Shown: positions 51,730 through 60,326 of the stretch, piece by piece
Layout: each line of letters begins with the position of its first letter
Numbering within the stretch: position 1 is the first letter of the stretch
Assembly: GCF_029338515.1 (NCBI RefSeq)
Contig: NZ_CP119988.1
Coordinates: 3,410,001 to 3,474,000, forward strand
DNA: 64,000 bases
Source: Haloglomus litoreum
Lineage (GTDB): Archaea; Halobacteriota; Halobacteria; Halobacteriales; Haloarculaceae
Direction: 5' to 3'
The notes under the pieces: model-generated
What the model was told of the DNA's origin: nothing
What the model saw: only the letters and a program-made list of their open reading frames with translations
The model's database searches: none
Made by a program: the position numbers and the translations under genes

Positions 51730-51743
51730 TTAGGGGCGCCTAA
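51730..51743. promoter_or_regulatory. TTAGG-N4-CCTAA palindrome, DtxR/Idr-like operator
   Basis: TTAGGGGCGCCTAA lies 40 bp upstream of the ferredoxin ATG. The TTAGG/CCTAA arms resemble operators of haloarchaeal iron-responsive DtxR-type regulators (Idr/SirR). It overlaps the only TATA-like sequence (GGTTTAG) of this promoter. Iron-dependent control of an iron-sulfur protein would make sense but is inference. Confidence 0.5.
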
Positions 51744-51782
51744 CAGTAGCTTTGAAGGTAGGGGCGGGCGTACCGCCGTGCG

Positions 51783-52172
51783 ATGCCTACAGTAGAATAC
51801 CTCAACTACGAGGTCGTCGAGGACAACGGCTGGGACATGTACGACGACCCCGTCTTCGACGAGGCCGCGGACATGGACCTCGATGGCGAGGACTACGGCG
51901 AGCTGGATGTCAACGAGGGCGAGTACATCCTCGAGGCCGCAGAAGCGCAGGGCTACGACTGGCCCTTCTCGTGCCGTGCCGGCGCGTGTGCGAACTGCGC
52001 CGCCATCGTCCTCGAGGGCGACATCGACATGGACATGCAGCAGATCCTCTCCGACGAGGAGGTCGACGAGAAGAACGTCCGCCTGACCTGCATCGGGTCG
52101 CCCGCGGCCGATACGGTCCAGATCGTCTACAACGCGAAGCACCTCGACTACCTCCAGAACCGCGTCATCTGA
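51783..52172 (+). CDS. fdx: Halophilic 2Fe-2S ferredoxin
   Basis: A soluble plant-type ferredoxin of 129 residues, the main electron carrier of haloarchaea, used by pyruvate and 2-oxoglutarate oxidoreductases among others. The N-terminal insertion ([20 protein letters not shown]), an acidic domain typical of halophilic ferredoxins, precedes the cluster motif C-x4-C-x2-C in [18 protein letters not shown] and the fourth cysteine in [14 protein letters not shown] likely partner for the AOR at 4167-6110. The DtxR-like palindrome sits at its promoter. Confidence 0.95.
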   Translation: MPTVEYLNYEVVEDNGWDMYDDPVFDEAADMDLDGEDYGELDVNEGEYILEAAEAQGYDWPFSCRAGACANCAAIVLEGDIDMDMQQILSDEEVDEKNVRLTCIGSPAADTVQIVYNAKHLDYLQNRVI

Positions 52173-52261
52173 GACGCCACCGTCGTTTCTCCCGCTTTCG
52201 ACCCGCCAGCAGCCGTGCCGACGCCGACCCACTTATTCGCCTCCCCGCACCCAGTCGGCGT

Positions 52262-52360
52262 ATGGACTGGGCCGACCTGTTCGACCGGGGCGAGGAGCAC
52301 GAGGTGACCGTCACGGCCGTCCGCGAGGCGCTCGCGGGACGCCGGGAGGACCGTGCGTGA
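52262..52360 (+). CDS. Small protein translationally coupled to the PIN-like gene
   Basis: A 32-residue protein, MDWADLFDRGEEHEVTVTAV then REALAGRREDRA. Its stop overlaps the GTG start of the next gene (GTGA). Its size and position are like those of antitoxin-type partners, but it has no DNA-binding motif and could just be a leader peptide. Too short to say more. Confidence 0.5.
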   Translation: MDWADLFDRGEEHEVTVTAVREALAGRREDRA

Positions 52361-52887
52361 CCGACCGTCCCAGCCCCGCCAGCGTCGTCGCCGACGCCGA
52401 CGTGCTCGCGGCGGACCTGCTGTGTGGCGGGCCGGCAGCGAGCACGCCCGACGCTGACGAGGTGGATGATGACGGCGCGGCGGCCCGCGCCGCACTGGAC
52501 GCGCTCCGTGCGCACTCCTGGACCACACTCGTCGCGACCGGGCCCCTTCTCGACGACGCCGAGGCCATCGTCGCCGACCTCGCGGACCCGGACCTGGCGG
52601 CGGCCTGGCGCGACCGCGTCGAGGGGTGGGCCACGGTCGTCGAGCCGGCCGCCGGCGGGCACCCCGCACTGGTGGCGGCCCACGCCGGTCCCGCGGCACA
52701 CGTGCTCACGTTCGAGCAGTCACTCGCGAGCGCCGGCGCGGGCGCGAACCTGCGCCAGCGCATCGACGTGTCGGTGCGCCACCCGCGGGCCTTCGTCCGG
52801 GTCTTCGACGCCGCGGCGTTGTGGGCCGCTGTCCACGACGACAACCCGGGCGAGTACCCCGGGCCGGACCGCGACCCGCGGGTGTGA
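52357..52887 (+). CDS. PIN-like haloarchaeal protein (DUF7384-like)
   Basis: A 176-residue protein of a haloarchaeal family. Early acidic residues in SVVADADVLAADLLCGGPAA, the middle stretch LRAHSWTTLVATGPLLDDAE and the late VLTFEQSLASAGAGANLRQR with VRHPRAFVRVFDAAALW resemble a degenerate PIN nuclease fold. Several of the classical acidic active-site residues cannot be placed, so catalytic activity is uncertain. GTG start at 52357 overlapping the stop of the short upstream gene. It is convergent with an SDR gene. Confidence 0.62.
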   Translation: MTDRPSPASVVADADVLAADLLCGGPAASTPDADEVDDDGAAARAALDALRAHSWTTLVATGPLLDDAEAIVADLADPDLAAAWRDRVEGWATVVEPAAGGHPALVAAHAGPAAHVLTFEQSLASAGAGANLRQRIDVSVRHPRAFVRVFDAAALWAAVHDDNPGEYPGPDRDPRV

Positions 52888-52900
52888 TTCTCCGTCGAAG

Positions 52901-53701
52901 TCAGGCTTCGTTCAGGCTCCGCGACAGCTTCCGCACCGTCGACCGCGGCAGCAGCGGGACCACCCGCGAGAGCACCTTCAGGTCCGTGCCCGTGACGACG
53001 ACCGCCTCGCCGTCGTGGACGCCGTCGTAGCCCGCCTCGGCCACGTCGTCGGCGTCCTGCCAGTTGACGCTCAGCAGGCCGTCGTGCTCGCCACCGCCGA
53101 TGGGCGCGTCCTCGTTCTCGGCGCGCGCCTGGAACTCCGTCTCCACGGGGCCGGGGCAGAGCGCCGTCACCGTCACGCCGTCCGCTGCGAGTTCCTCGTG
53201 GAGGGCCTCGGAGAAGGAGAGGAGGTAGGCCTTGCTCGCGTAGTAGACCGCCATGAAGGGTCCGGGCTGGAACGCCGCCGAGGACGCGACGTTGAGGACC
53301 CGCCCGTCACCGCGCTCGACCATGTCCGCGCCGAACAGTTTGGTCAGGTGCGAGGGCGTGGTGATGTTGAGTTCGATCTGTAGCAGGTCCCGGTCGACGG
53401 GGATGTCCGTGTACTTGCCCTGCGTTCCGATGCCGACGTTGTTGACGAGCGTGTCGACCTCGATGTCACGCTCCTCCGTGACCTCCCCGTACAGTTCTTC
53501 GCGGTTTGCCCGGCTCCCGAGGTCCGTCGGGACGACGTGGGCGTCGATGCCGTACTGCTCGAACTCGTCGGCCGCCTCCCGGAGTTTCTCCTCCCGACGC
53601 GCGACGAGGACGAGGTCGTAACCGTTGCGGGCGAACTCCTCGGCGAGCGCCCGGCCGATTCCCGCGGATGCACCCGTGACGAGCGCGGTTCCGTGTGGCA
53701 T
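52901..53701 (-). CDS. Short-chain dehydrogenase/reductase
   Basis: A 266-residue classical SDR. The cofactor motif is TALVTGASAGIGRALAEEFA, followed by LVNNVGIGTQGKYTDIPVDR (N-N-x-G), the catalytic S in RVLNVASSAAFQPGPF and Y-x-x-x-K in MAVYYASKAYLLSFSEALHE. The block ADGVTVTALCPGPVETEFQA is also typical of the DltE/YqjQ-like subgroup. NADP(H) is likely from the basic residue after beta 2 (LVLVARREEKLREA). The start at 53701 (MPHGTALVTG) is preferred; longer in-frame sequence lies in the divergent spacer. Substrate unknown. Confidence 0.87.
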   Translation of the reverse strand: MPHGTALVTGASAGIGRALAEEFARNGYDLVLVARREEKLREAADEFEQYGIDAHVVPTDLGSRANREELYGEVTEERDIEVDTLVNNVGIGTQGKYTDIPVDRDLLQIELNITTPSHLTKLFGADMVERGDGRVLNVASSAAFQPGPFMAVYYASKAYLLSFSEALHEELAADGVTVTALCPGPVETEFQARAENEDAPIGGGEHDGLLSVNWQDADDVAEAGYDGVHDGEAVVVTGTDLKVLSRVVPLLPRSTVRKLSRSLNEA

Positions 53702-53821
53702 GTGTGGTTCGTGGGGTGGCTGGTGGGCGTATAGTTCTGGCTCTCGCGTGCAGGACGGCGAGGTAATCGGGTCGATGAGACTGCGATTCGTGGAGGATAT
53801 AATGACGACGACGGGAACGCC

Positions 53822-54428
53822 CACGAAGCCCTCGCGCGCTCAACCGGCCGCGGCTCGCTGCGCTCCTCGCTCCGGTCGCGTTGCTCCCTCCGCTGCGGTG
53901 CTTGCGTCACCGGGGCCGGATTGAGCCCGCTCGCCCTTCGAGTCCGCCAGGATTCGGCTGTTCCCCGGCCGCTGTGGCCCTGCCCTTCCCCAGGTCGCGC
54001 GGGCTCGCTTGCGCTCGCGGCTTCGCCGCTCGCTCGGGGCGCGGAACGCCCCGCTGCTCGCCACGCGCTCCCGGCCGGGGAGCGGTTGGTCGGTCGGTTC
54101 CGAGAAAAGGAAGCGCGCGAGCGCGCTCCGGCCGAGTCACCCGAGCGGAGCGAGGGGTGGCGAGGCAACACGCCGCGCTCGCGCGGGGAGGTGTGGGGAT
54201 ACGAGCACTTCGCTGGAACCAGCACGCCCGAACGCTCGACCGAGACGGTACGCCCTGGCGGACTCGAAGGGCGAGCGCTCTCGAACCCTCCCGGACGACG
54301 GTGAGCGCCGAAGGCGCGAACGACGGAAGACGAGCAACGCGAGTCTTCCGGAACAAGCACCGCAGCCGAGCGGAGCGAGGCAAGGAGCGCAGCGAGTCCC
54401 GGAGTGGTCGAGAGCGCGAGGGCTTCGT
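53822..54428. mobile_element. GAGGGCTTCG element, copy C (607 bp, MITE-like)
   Basis: It fills most of the 830-bp gene-free gap 53702-54531. 15-bp terminal inverted repeats bound it: ACGAAGCCCTCGCGC (53822-53836) and GCGCGAGGGCTTCGT (54414-54428). The left arm on the minus strand has TGGCGGACTCGAAGGGCGAG and GAGCGAGGAGCGCAGCGAGC. The right arm on the plus strand has GGTTCCGAGAAAAGGAAGCG, GCGCGGGGAGGTGTGGGG, CGCTGGAACCAGCACGC, TGGCGGACTCGAAGGGCGAG and GAGTGGTCGAGAGCGCGAG. No protein is encoded; an open frame here fused to serS is basic and without similarity. 54429-54531 holds the serS promoter. Confidence 0.65.
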
Positions 54429-54531
54429 AGCTGTTCCTTCAGGCATCACCGACAGTATAGACACCGTATGCCACCCAGTCCCGCGACACCGACACGACTT
54501 TTCCGACCACCCGAGAACCCCACATCAACAG

Positions 54532-55914
54532 ATGATTCCCCGGCAGTACCTCCGCGAGCACCCCGACGAGGTGCGCGCGGCACTCGACGCGCGCGGGTAC
54601 GACGACGTTGACGTGGACGCGCTCCTCGAGATCGACGCGGAGTGGCGCGACCTGAAGGCCGAGGGCGACGGCCTCCGCCACGAGCGCAACGAGGTCTCGA
54701 GCAAGATCGGCCAGCTCAAACAGGAGGGCAAGGAAGAGGAGGCCCAGGCAGCCATCGAGGAGTCACAGGAACTCAAGGACGAGATCGAGCGCGTCGAGGA
54801 CCGCGCCGACGAACTGGAGGCGAAGCTCGAACAGGGCCTGCTCGAACTCCCGCAGATTCCCCACGAGGACGTGCCCGTCGGCGAGGACGAGGCCGACAAC
54901 GTCGAGCGCGACCGCGTGGGCTTCGACGATCTGCGCGACCTGCCCGACGAGGTGACACCGCACTACGACCTCGGCGAGGAACTCCAGATCATCGACGAGG
55001 CCCGCGGCGCGAAGACGACCGGCGGCGGCTTCTACTTCCTGAAGGGGGACGGCGCACGCCTCGAGCACGCGCTCATCCAGTTCATGCTCGACGTCCACCG
55101 CGAGCAGGGCTACCACGATATCTTCCCGCCCGTCCCGGTGACGAGCGCGTCGATGCGGGGGACCGGCCAGCTCCCGAAGTTCAACCACGACGCCTACCGC
55201 ATCGGCGGCGCCGAGCACGACGAGTACACCGACGACGACCTCTGGCTCTGTCCCACCGCCGAGGTGCCGGTGACGAACATGCACCGCGAGGAGATCATGC
55301 TCGACGACGACCTCCCGCTGAAGTACCAGGCGTACACGCCGAACTTCCGGCGCGAGGCCGGCGAGCACGGCACCGAGACGCGGGGCATCGTCCGGGTCCA
55401 CCAGTTCAACAAGGTCGAACTCGTCAACTTCGTCCGGCCCGACGAGAGCTACGACCGCCTCTGGAGCCTCATCGACGAGGCCTGCGAGGTCATCGACCGG
55501 CTCGGCCTCCCCTACCGCACGCTGGACCTCTGCACGGGCGACCTGACGTTCGCCTCGGCCCGCACCGTCGACATCGAGGTGTGGGCGCCCGGCACCGACA
55601 GCGAGGACGGTCCCGAGGAGGGCGGCCGCTGGCTGGAGGTCTCGTCGGCGTCGAACTTCGAGGAGTTCCAGGCCCGGCGCGCCGGCATCCAGTACCGCCC
55701 CGAGCGCCACGAGTCGGCCGAGTACCTCCACACGCTCAACGCGTCGGGGACCGCCGTCGGCCGCGTGATGGTCGCCATCCTGGAGTACTACCAGAACGAG
55801 GACGGCACCGTCGACGTGCCCGAGGCACTTCAGCCCTACATGGGCGGCACGGAGGTCATCGAGGGCCACGACCCCGTCGGGGAGTCGGCCGTCGGCGCCG
55901 GCGAGAAGGAGTAA
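54532..55914 (+). CDS. serS: Serine-tRNA ligase
   Basis: Class IIa synthetase charging tRNA(Ser) and starting selenocysteine-type charging; 460 residues. The N-terminal coiled-coil arm that binds the long variable arm of tRNA(Ser) is RDLKAEGDGLRHERNEVSSK to SQELKDEIERVEDRADELEA. The catalytic core has motif 1 (around ALIQFMLDVHREQGYHDIFP), the serine site TAEVPVTNMHREEIM, motif 2 YTPNFRREAGEHGTETRGIV and motif 3 LHTLNASGTAVGRVMVAILE. It is the bacterial-like SerRS type that haloarchaea use, not the rare methanogen type. The start is ATG at 54532; the open frame upstream runs through the repeat element and is not part of the gene. Confidence 0.95.
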   Translation: MIPRQYLREHPDEVRAALDARGYDDVDVDALLEIDAEWRDLKAEGDGLRHERNEVSSKIGQLKQEGKEEEAQAAIEESQELKDEIERVEDRADELEAKLEQGLLELPQIPHEDVPVGEDEADNVERDRVGFDDLRDLPDEVTPHYDLGEELQIIDEARGAKTTGGGFYFLKGDGARLEHALIQFMLDVHREQGYHDIFPPVPVTSASMRGTGQLPKFNHDAYRIGGAEHDEYTDDDLWLCPTAEVPVTNMHREEIMLDDDLPLKYQAYTPNFRREAGEHGTETRGIVRVHQFNKVELVNFVRPDESYDRLWSLIDEACEVIDRLGLPYRTLDLCTGDLTFASARTVDIEVWAPGTDSEDGPEEGGRWLEVSSASNFEEFQARRAGIQYRPERHESAEYLHTLNASGTAVGRVMVAILEYYQNEDGTVDVPEALQPYMGGTEVIEGHDPVGESAVGAGEKE

Positions 55915-55963
55915 CGGTCGACGCGGGGCGGTCGACCAGAAATATTCGACATACTTTCCGAAC

Positions 55964-55985
55964 CCTTCGCTGATCGAAGGCTTTT
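55964..55985 (+). terminator. Stem-loop plus T-run after serS
   Basis: CCTTCG-ctgat-CGAAGG (55964-55980) is a 6-bp stem with a 5-base loop, directly followed by CTTTT. It lies 50 bp after the serS stop and resembles a factor-independent terminator. The AT-rich stretch beyond it (to ~56120) probably holds the promoter of the next gene, with ATCATATATAC at 56111-56121. Confidence 0.5.
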
Positions 55986-56193
55986 GGTATTTATCCCATA
56001 CTTTATAGTATTGTTCAGAGTATTACCCAATAATTTCTCGTCAGACGGATACTCCGGATTCAGGAGAGTGCAGGCCGCGGCGGCAGATTCGATATCGTGG
56101 TGAGCGGTTTATCATATATACTACCCCTCGACATCGCACCACCCTCCGCCTGTCCGAGACACCGTTATCAGGCCTCCGTGCCACCCGCCGGAC

Positions 56194-57549
56194 GTGATTC
56201 GCAACCGCGACGCCCTGCTCGACGGCGCGCAGGCCCCCGCGCTCGCCGAGCTCGCGCTGGACTGCGTCGAGGCGGGCATCCGCGCGGCCGACCCCGAGCG
56301 CGCGACCCGGGAACGCGTCCGTCTCGAGGGCGGGCAGCTCACCGTCGGCGGCGACACCTACGACCTCGCGGAGTACGACCGGATCCTCGTCCTCGGGGGC
56401 GGCAAGGCCGCGGCCGGCGTCGCGCGCGGCCTCGAAGCCACCCTCGGCGACCGACTCTCGGGGGGCGTCGTCGGCGTGCCGTCGGATGCCGACACCTCTG
56501 GCCTCGACCGCGCCGAGGCCGTCACGGCCGGCCATCCCACCCCGACCGAAGGGAGCGTCACGGCGGGCCAGCGCGTCCTCGCCGCCGCCCGGGACGCCGA
56601 CGCTCGCACCCTCGTTCTCACCGTCGTCACGGGCGGGGGTTCGGCCTGTCTCGCCGCGCCGGCGGGCGACCTCGCACTCGCCGACCTCCGCGACGTGACT
56701 GAGGCCCTGCTCGCCGCCGGTGCCGACATCGACGAGACGAACGCCGTCCGCAAGCACCTCTCCGCGCTGAAGGGCGGCCACCTCGCACGCGTGGCGGCCC
56801 CAGCGACGGTCGTCGGACTGCTCGTCAGCGATGTCGTCGGGGACGACCCGGCCGTCGTCGGCAGCGGCCCCACCGCGCCGGACCGGACGACCTACGGAGA
56901 CGCGCTGGACGTGCTGTACCGGTATGCCATCGACCCGCCGGCCGTCCGGGCGCATCTCGAGGCCGGCGCACGGGGGGACCACCCGGAGACACCGGATGCC
57001 GAGGACGGCGCGTTCGACCGCGTGACGAACCACGTCCTCGCCGGGGCTCGCACCGCACTGGATGCGGCCCGCGACCGTGCGGCAGCGGCCGGCTACGACC
57101 CGCTCGTCCTCTCCTCGCGCGTGCGCGGCGAGGCGCAGGAGGCGGCGCTCACGGGCGTCGCCGTCGCGGAGGAGGCGCTCGCGACCGGCGACCCGGTCGA
57201 CCCGCCGGCGGTCGTTCTCTCGGGGGGCGAGACGACCGTCACCGTCCGGGGCGACGGCACGGGCGGCCCGAACGGCGAGTACGCGCTCCGGGTGGCGCTG
57301 GAATTCGGGGGCACGGACGCGCCGGTCGCGCTCGCGTGCGTCGACACGGACGGGCGTGACGGGAGCGCCGAGGCAGCCGGCGCGCTGGTCGACCCCGGGA
57401 CCATCGAGGACCCGGCGGCCGCCCGGGACGCGCTCGCGCGCAGCGATTCGCACGGCCACCTCGGCGACCGTGGTGCGCTGGTCCGAACCGGCGCGACCGG
57501 AACGAACGTGAACGACCTCCGGGTGCTCGTGGTCGGGCGCGACGGGTGA
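56194..57549 (+). CDS. Glycerate 2-kinase, MOFRL/type II
   Basis: Phosphorylates D-glycerate to 2-phosphoglycerate, the last step of semi-phosphorylative Entner-Doudoroff-type sugar oxidation in archaea, or of serine and glycolate pathways. 451 residues. N-terminal domain: ILVLGGGKAAAGVARGLEAT and AVTAGHPTPTEGSVTAGQRV, then TLVLTVVTGGGSACLAAPAG with DETNAVRKHLSALKGGHLAR. C-terminal MOFRL domain: VVLSGGETTVTVRGDGTGGP, NGEYALRVALEF, VDTDGRDGSAEAAGALVDPG and ATGTNVNDLRVL. The start is GTG at 56194. The family is often labelled hydroxypyruvate reductase by old annotation. Confidence 0.92.
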   Translation: MIRNRDALLDGAQAPALAELALDCVEAGIRAADPERATRERVRLEGGQLTVGGDTYDLAEYDRILVLGGGKAAAGVARGLEATLGDRLSGGVVGVPSDADTSGLDRAEAVTAGHPTPTEGSVTAGQRVLAAARDADARTLVLTVVTGGGSACLAAPAGDLALADLRDVTEALLAAGADIDETNAVRKHLSALKGGHLARVAAPATVVGLLVSDVVGDDPAVVGSGPTAPDRTTYGDALDVLYRYAIDPPAVRAHLEAGARGDHPETPDAEDGAFDRVTNHVLAGARTALDAARDRAAAAGYDPLVLSSRVRGEAQEAALTGVAVAEEALATGDPVDPPAVVLSGGETTVTVRGDGTGGPNGEYALRVALEFGGTDAPVALACVDTDGRDGSAEAAGALVDPGTIEDPAAARDALARSDSHGHLGDRGALVRTGATGTNVNDLRVLVVGRDG

Positions 57550-57591
57550 GGACGCGGCGGCTTTTTGCTGGACGACGACGTAGCTACCGAC

Positions 57592-57804
57592 GTGCTGGAG
57601 TTCTTCCCCTCGCCGCTGACGTTCGACCGGCTCCAGTGGGCCACCTTCGGCCTCCACTGCCTGGTGGCCTCGCTGTTCATCGCGGGCGCCGTCGGGTTCG
57701 TCCGCCAGGGCGAGCCGACGGGCGCCGTCCTGCAGTCGCTCCTCGCGCTCATGTTCGTCGGCCTGGGGCTCGTGGTCGCGCGCATCGTCGGGCGCCGTAC
57801 CTGA
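57592..57804 (+). CDS. Small membrane protein with two spans
   Basis: A 70-residue protein, MLEFFPSPLTFDRLQWATFG with two hydrophobic stretches (LHCLVASLFIAGAVGFV and LQSLLALMFVGLGLVVARIV). GTG at 57592 is the best start. It follows the glycerate kinase by 42 bp and converges with the ArsA-type gene, 19 bp from stop to stop. Function unknown. Confidence 0.62.
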   Translation: MLEFFPSPLTFDRLQWATFGLHCLVASLFIAGAVGFVRQGEPTGAVLQSLLALMFVGLGLVVARIVGRRT

Positions 57805-57823
57805 GCCGTCGAGACCCCGGCGC

Positions 57824-58864
57824 TCAGGCGAGACAGGCCGCGACCACGCGCAGCATCCGCTCCCCCCGGACCTCGTCGGCGAACAGCGGCACACGCTTCA
57901 CGTCGTGGCCCCGGAACACGTCCTGGGCCCGCGAGAGCGCCGAGCGCTGGACCTGCCAGCGGCGCTGGCAGAACTCGCAGTTCTCGAGATCGGGTGCGAC
58001 GAACCAGTCGGCCTCCATGTCGGTCACGTCGGCCAGGTCCTGCATCACGCGATTGACGACCACCGTGCCGACGGGGATCTCGAACGCGCGCAGCCGTTCG
58101 AGGAGGTGCTCGGACTCGACGACGCTCATCTCCTCGGGTACCATCACGACACGGAAATCGGTGCGTGCGGGGTCGCGCAGGCGCTCGCGGAGCCGCTCGA
58201 CGCGGTCGGCCAGCACCCGCAGGTCGTCCATCCCCTGCTCTATGGATTCCTCGTCCGCGCCGGCGCCGAACAATCCCTTCACGCTGCCCATCATCCCGGA
58301 CAGTCGCTCGCGGAAGGCGAGCAGGCGGCCGGTCAGCGACTCCATCAGCTCGGGGAGCTCCAGCAGCCGCAGCGTGTGGCCCGTCGGCGCCGTGTCCACG
58401 ACCACGCGGTCGAACCGTTCGTCGTCCATGTACTGCAGGAGCAACTGCATCGCGGCGGCCTCGTCGGCGCCGGGCATCGTCCCCGCGGCGAACGGATTGA
58501 GTCCCTCGTCCTGCATCAGCGCGTCCAGCCCGCCGAGCATCCCGCCGCCCTCGCCACCCTCGGCGAACGGGCCACTCGTCATCGCGTCCGGGTCGATCTC
58601 CGCGGCGTACAGTGGCACGTCCTCGCGGATGCGCGTCGGCTCCGCCGGAATGTCGGTGCCCAGCGAGTCCGACAGCGAGTGCGCGGGGTCCGTCGAGACG
58701 GCGAGCGTGGCGACGCCGTCACGGGCCGACGCGAGCGCAGTCGCGGCCGCCATCGTCGTCTTGCCGACGCCGCCCTTCCCGCCGTAGAGGACGTACTCCG
58801 GTGCGTCGACCGCGAGTGCCTCGTCCTCGACCGACTCCACGGCCTCCACGTCGATACTGCTCAT
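57824..58864 (-). CDS. ArsA/Get3 family ATPase
   Basis: A P-loop ATPase of 346 residues related to Get3/TRC40 (tail-anchored protein targeting) and ArsA (arsenite pump). The deviant Walker A is YGGKGGVGKTTMAAATALAS (residues ~28-40). Switch I region: LAVSTDPAHSLSDSLGTDIP. Switch II: VVVDTAPTGHTLRLLELPEL. A C-x2-C in ENCEFCQRRWQVQRS near residue 293 would bridge the dimer with zinc, as in Get3. A Gly/Met-rich helical insert (GGEGGGMLGGLDALMQDEGL and GMMGSVKGLFGAG) is where Get3 has its hydrophobic groove. Single ATPase domain, so Get3-like rather than ArsA pump. No ars genes are near. Confidence 0.88.
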   Translation of the reverse strand: MSSIDVEAVESVEDEALAVDAPEYVLYGGKGGVGKTTMAAATALASARDGVATLAVSTDPAHSLSDSLGTDIPAEPTRIREDVPLYAAEIDPDAMTSGPFAEGGEGGGMLGGLDALMQDEGLNPFAAGTMPGADEAAAMQLLLQYMDDERFDRVVVDTAPTGHTLRLLELPELMESLTGRLLAFRERLSGMMGSVKGLFGAGADEESIEQGMDDLRVLADRVERLRERLRDPARTDFRVVMVPEEMSVVESEHLLERLRAFEIPVGTVVVNRVMQDLADVTDMEADWFVAPDLENCEFCQRRWQVQRSALSRAQDVFRGHDVKRVPLFADEVRGERMLRVVAACLA

Positions 58865-59060
58865 ATGCCGCGGTACTCCGTCGGGACGGGAGTACCCGTC
58901 GGTATCGCGTCCGGCTCGGCGAAGGTTCAAACCGGAGGCCGCACCACCGAACGCGGACGTGCCCCCAGCACGGGGGCCCGGTTCGAGGGGTGACCGGGAG
59001 TCCGGATAGACCGCACGCGGGCGGTCGCGAGGACCGAGAGCCACGGCCACGTCGTGGCCG

Positions 59061-60161
59061 TCAGGCGAAGAAATCGCGGAGCCGCTCGGCCGCCTCCTCG
59101 ACCAGTGGCGTCACCAGCGCGAACCGGAGCCAGTCCGCGCGCGAGGTGCCGAAAGCGTCGCCCGGCATCCCCGCGACGCCGGCCTCGTCGATGAGCCGCT
59201 CGACGTTCGCGAGCGTTCCCGGATAGTCCTCGAACCGCGCGAGGACGTAGAAGGCGCCCTCGGGCGTGACGTAATCAGCGCCGGCTGCGTCCAGCGCGGC
59301 CGTGAATGTCTCGATGCGGTCGGCGACGAGGTCGCGGTTCCCCTCGTAGTACGACTCTGGCGTCTCCCGGAGTGCCTTCAGAACGGCGTACTGCGCGGGC
59401 CGCGAGCAGGTCACGTTCGTCAGCATGTGCCGTGTCCGGACCGCCGGCCGAAGGGGTTCGGGGGCGATGCAGTACCCGACTCGCAGCCCGGTGATGGCCA
59501 TCGACTTCGAGAAGGCGTTCGTCACGAAGCGATGGTCCGAGTCGAATTCGAGCGCCGAGCAGAACCGGCCAGAGTGGTCGAACCGCTCGTACACCTCGTC
59601 GCTCACGAGCAGCGCGTCGTGTTCCTCCGCGACCTCGACCAGCGCCCGCTTCGTCTCGCGCCCGTACACCGCGCCCGTCGGGTTGTTCGGCGAGTTGACG
59701 ACGATGACGGCCGTCTCGTCGCTGGCTGCCCGGCGTACGTCCTCGGGGTCGAGACGGCCCTGCTCGTCGGCAGCCACGTAGGTCGAATCGGCACCCAGCA
59801 GCTCCGTCCGACCGGCGTAGTAGGGGTAGACGGGGTCGGTCAGCAGTACCTCGTTTCCAGGATACTCATCCAGTCCGATGGCGGTCCCGAGGTGGTTGGC
59901 CTCGCCGGTGCCGTTCGTGACGAACACGCTCTCGGTCGGCACGTCGTGGTGGGCGGCGATGCCCGCCCGGAGTTCGTCCAGCCCCTCGCTCGGGGGGTAC
60001 TGGTAGTGCTCGACCGGCAGGTCCGCGAACTCGCGGATACCCTCGCGGAGCGCCTCGGGGGGCTCCCAGTCCGGGTTCCCGCTGACCATATCTACCACGT
60101 CCCGCTCGGCGGCCGCGGCGTACTGCATCACCCGGAAGAACAGTGGCCGCTCGTAGTCCAT
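59061..60161 (-). CDS. Class I/II pyridoxal-phosphate aminotransferase
   Basis: A 366-residue fold-type I aminotransferase. Family motifs: VDMVSGNPDWEPPEALREGI near the N-terminus, FVTNGTGEANHLGTAIGLDE, VIVVNSPNNPTGAVYGRETK (N-P-T-G), LLVSDEVYERFDHSGRFCSA (D-E-x-Y) and the PLP lysine in VTNAFSKSMAITGLRVGYCI (S-K-S-M). An arginine for the substrate carboxylate is in RADWLRFALVTP. The amino donor and acceptor cannot be told. The start is ATG at 60161 (MDYERPLFFRVMQYAAAAER). Divergent from cinA. Confidence 0.88.
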   Translation of the reverse strand: MDYERPLFFRVMQYAAAAERDVVDMVSGNPDWEPPEALREGIREFADLPVEHYQYPPSEGLDELRAGIAAHHDVPTESVFVTNGTGEANHLGTAIGLDEYPGNEVLLTDPVYPYYAGRTELLGADSTYVAADEQGRLDPEDVRRAASDETAVIVVNSPNNPTGAVYGRETKRALVEVAEEHDALLVSDEVYERFDHSGRFCSALEFDSDHRFVTNAFSKSMAITGLRVGYCIAPEPLRPAVRTRHMLTNVTCSRPAQYAVLKALRETPESYYEGNRDLVADRIETFTAALDAAGADYVTPEGAFYVLARFEDYPGTLANVERLIDEAGVAGMPGDAFGTSRADWLRFALVTPLVEEAAERLRDFFA

Positions 60162-60326
60162 ACCCGCCCTCGCGGAGCGTTCGACGTGGTTCTTGCCTTT
60201 CGGAGTCGGATTCCGACCGCTCCCAGGCGACAGAAGATGCGGCGGATGCCCGACTCGTAAACCAGTCACCGCGATACGAAATCCGCCCTGCACTGCCAGC
60301 GACAGGTCACGAGAGCGCCCGGTTTC

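Noticed and set aside
53881-54531. In-frame upstream extension of serS through repeat copy C (about 217 extra codons)
   Set aside because: The added sequence is the translated repeat element, Arg/Ser-rich, and SerRS begins normally at MIPRQYLREHPDEVRAALDA.
56041-57894. A 617-codon open frame antisense to glycerate kinase
   Set aside because: The glycerate kinase on the plus strand has complete family motifs; the antisense frame is Arg/Gly-rich.
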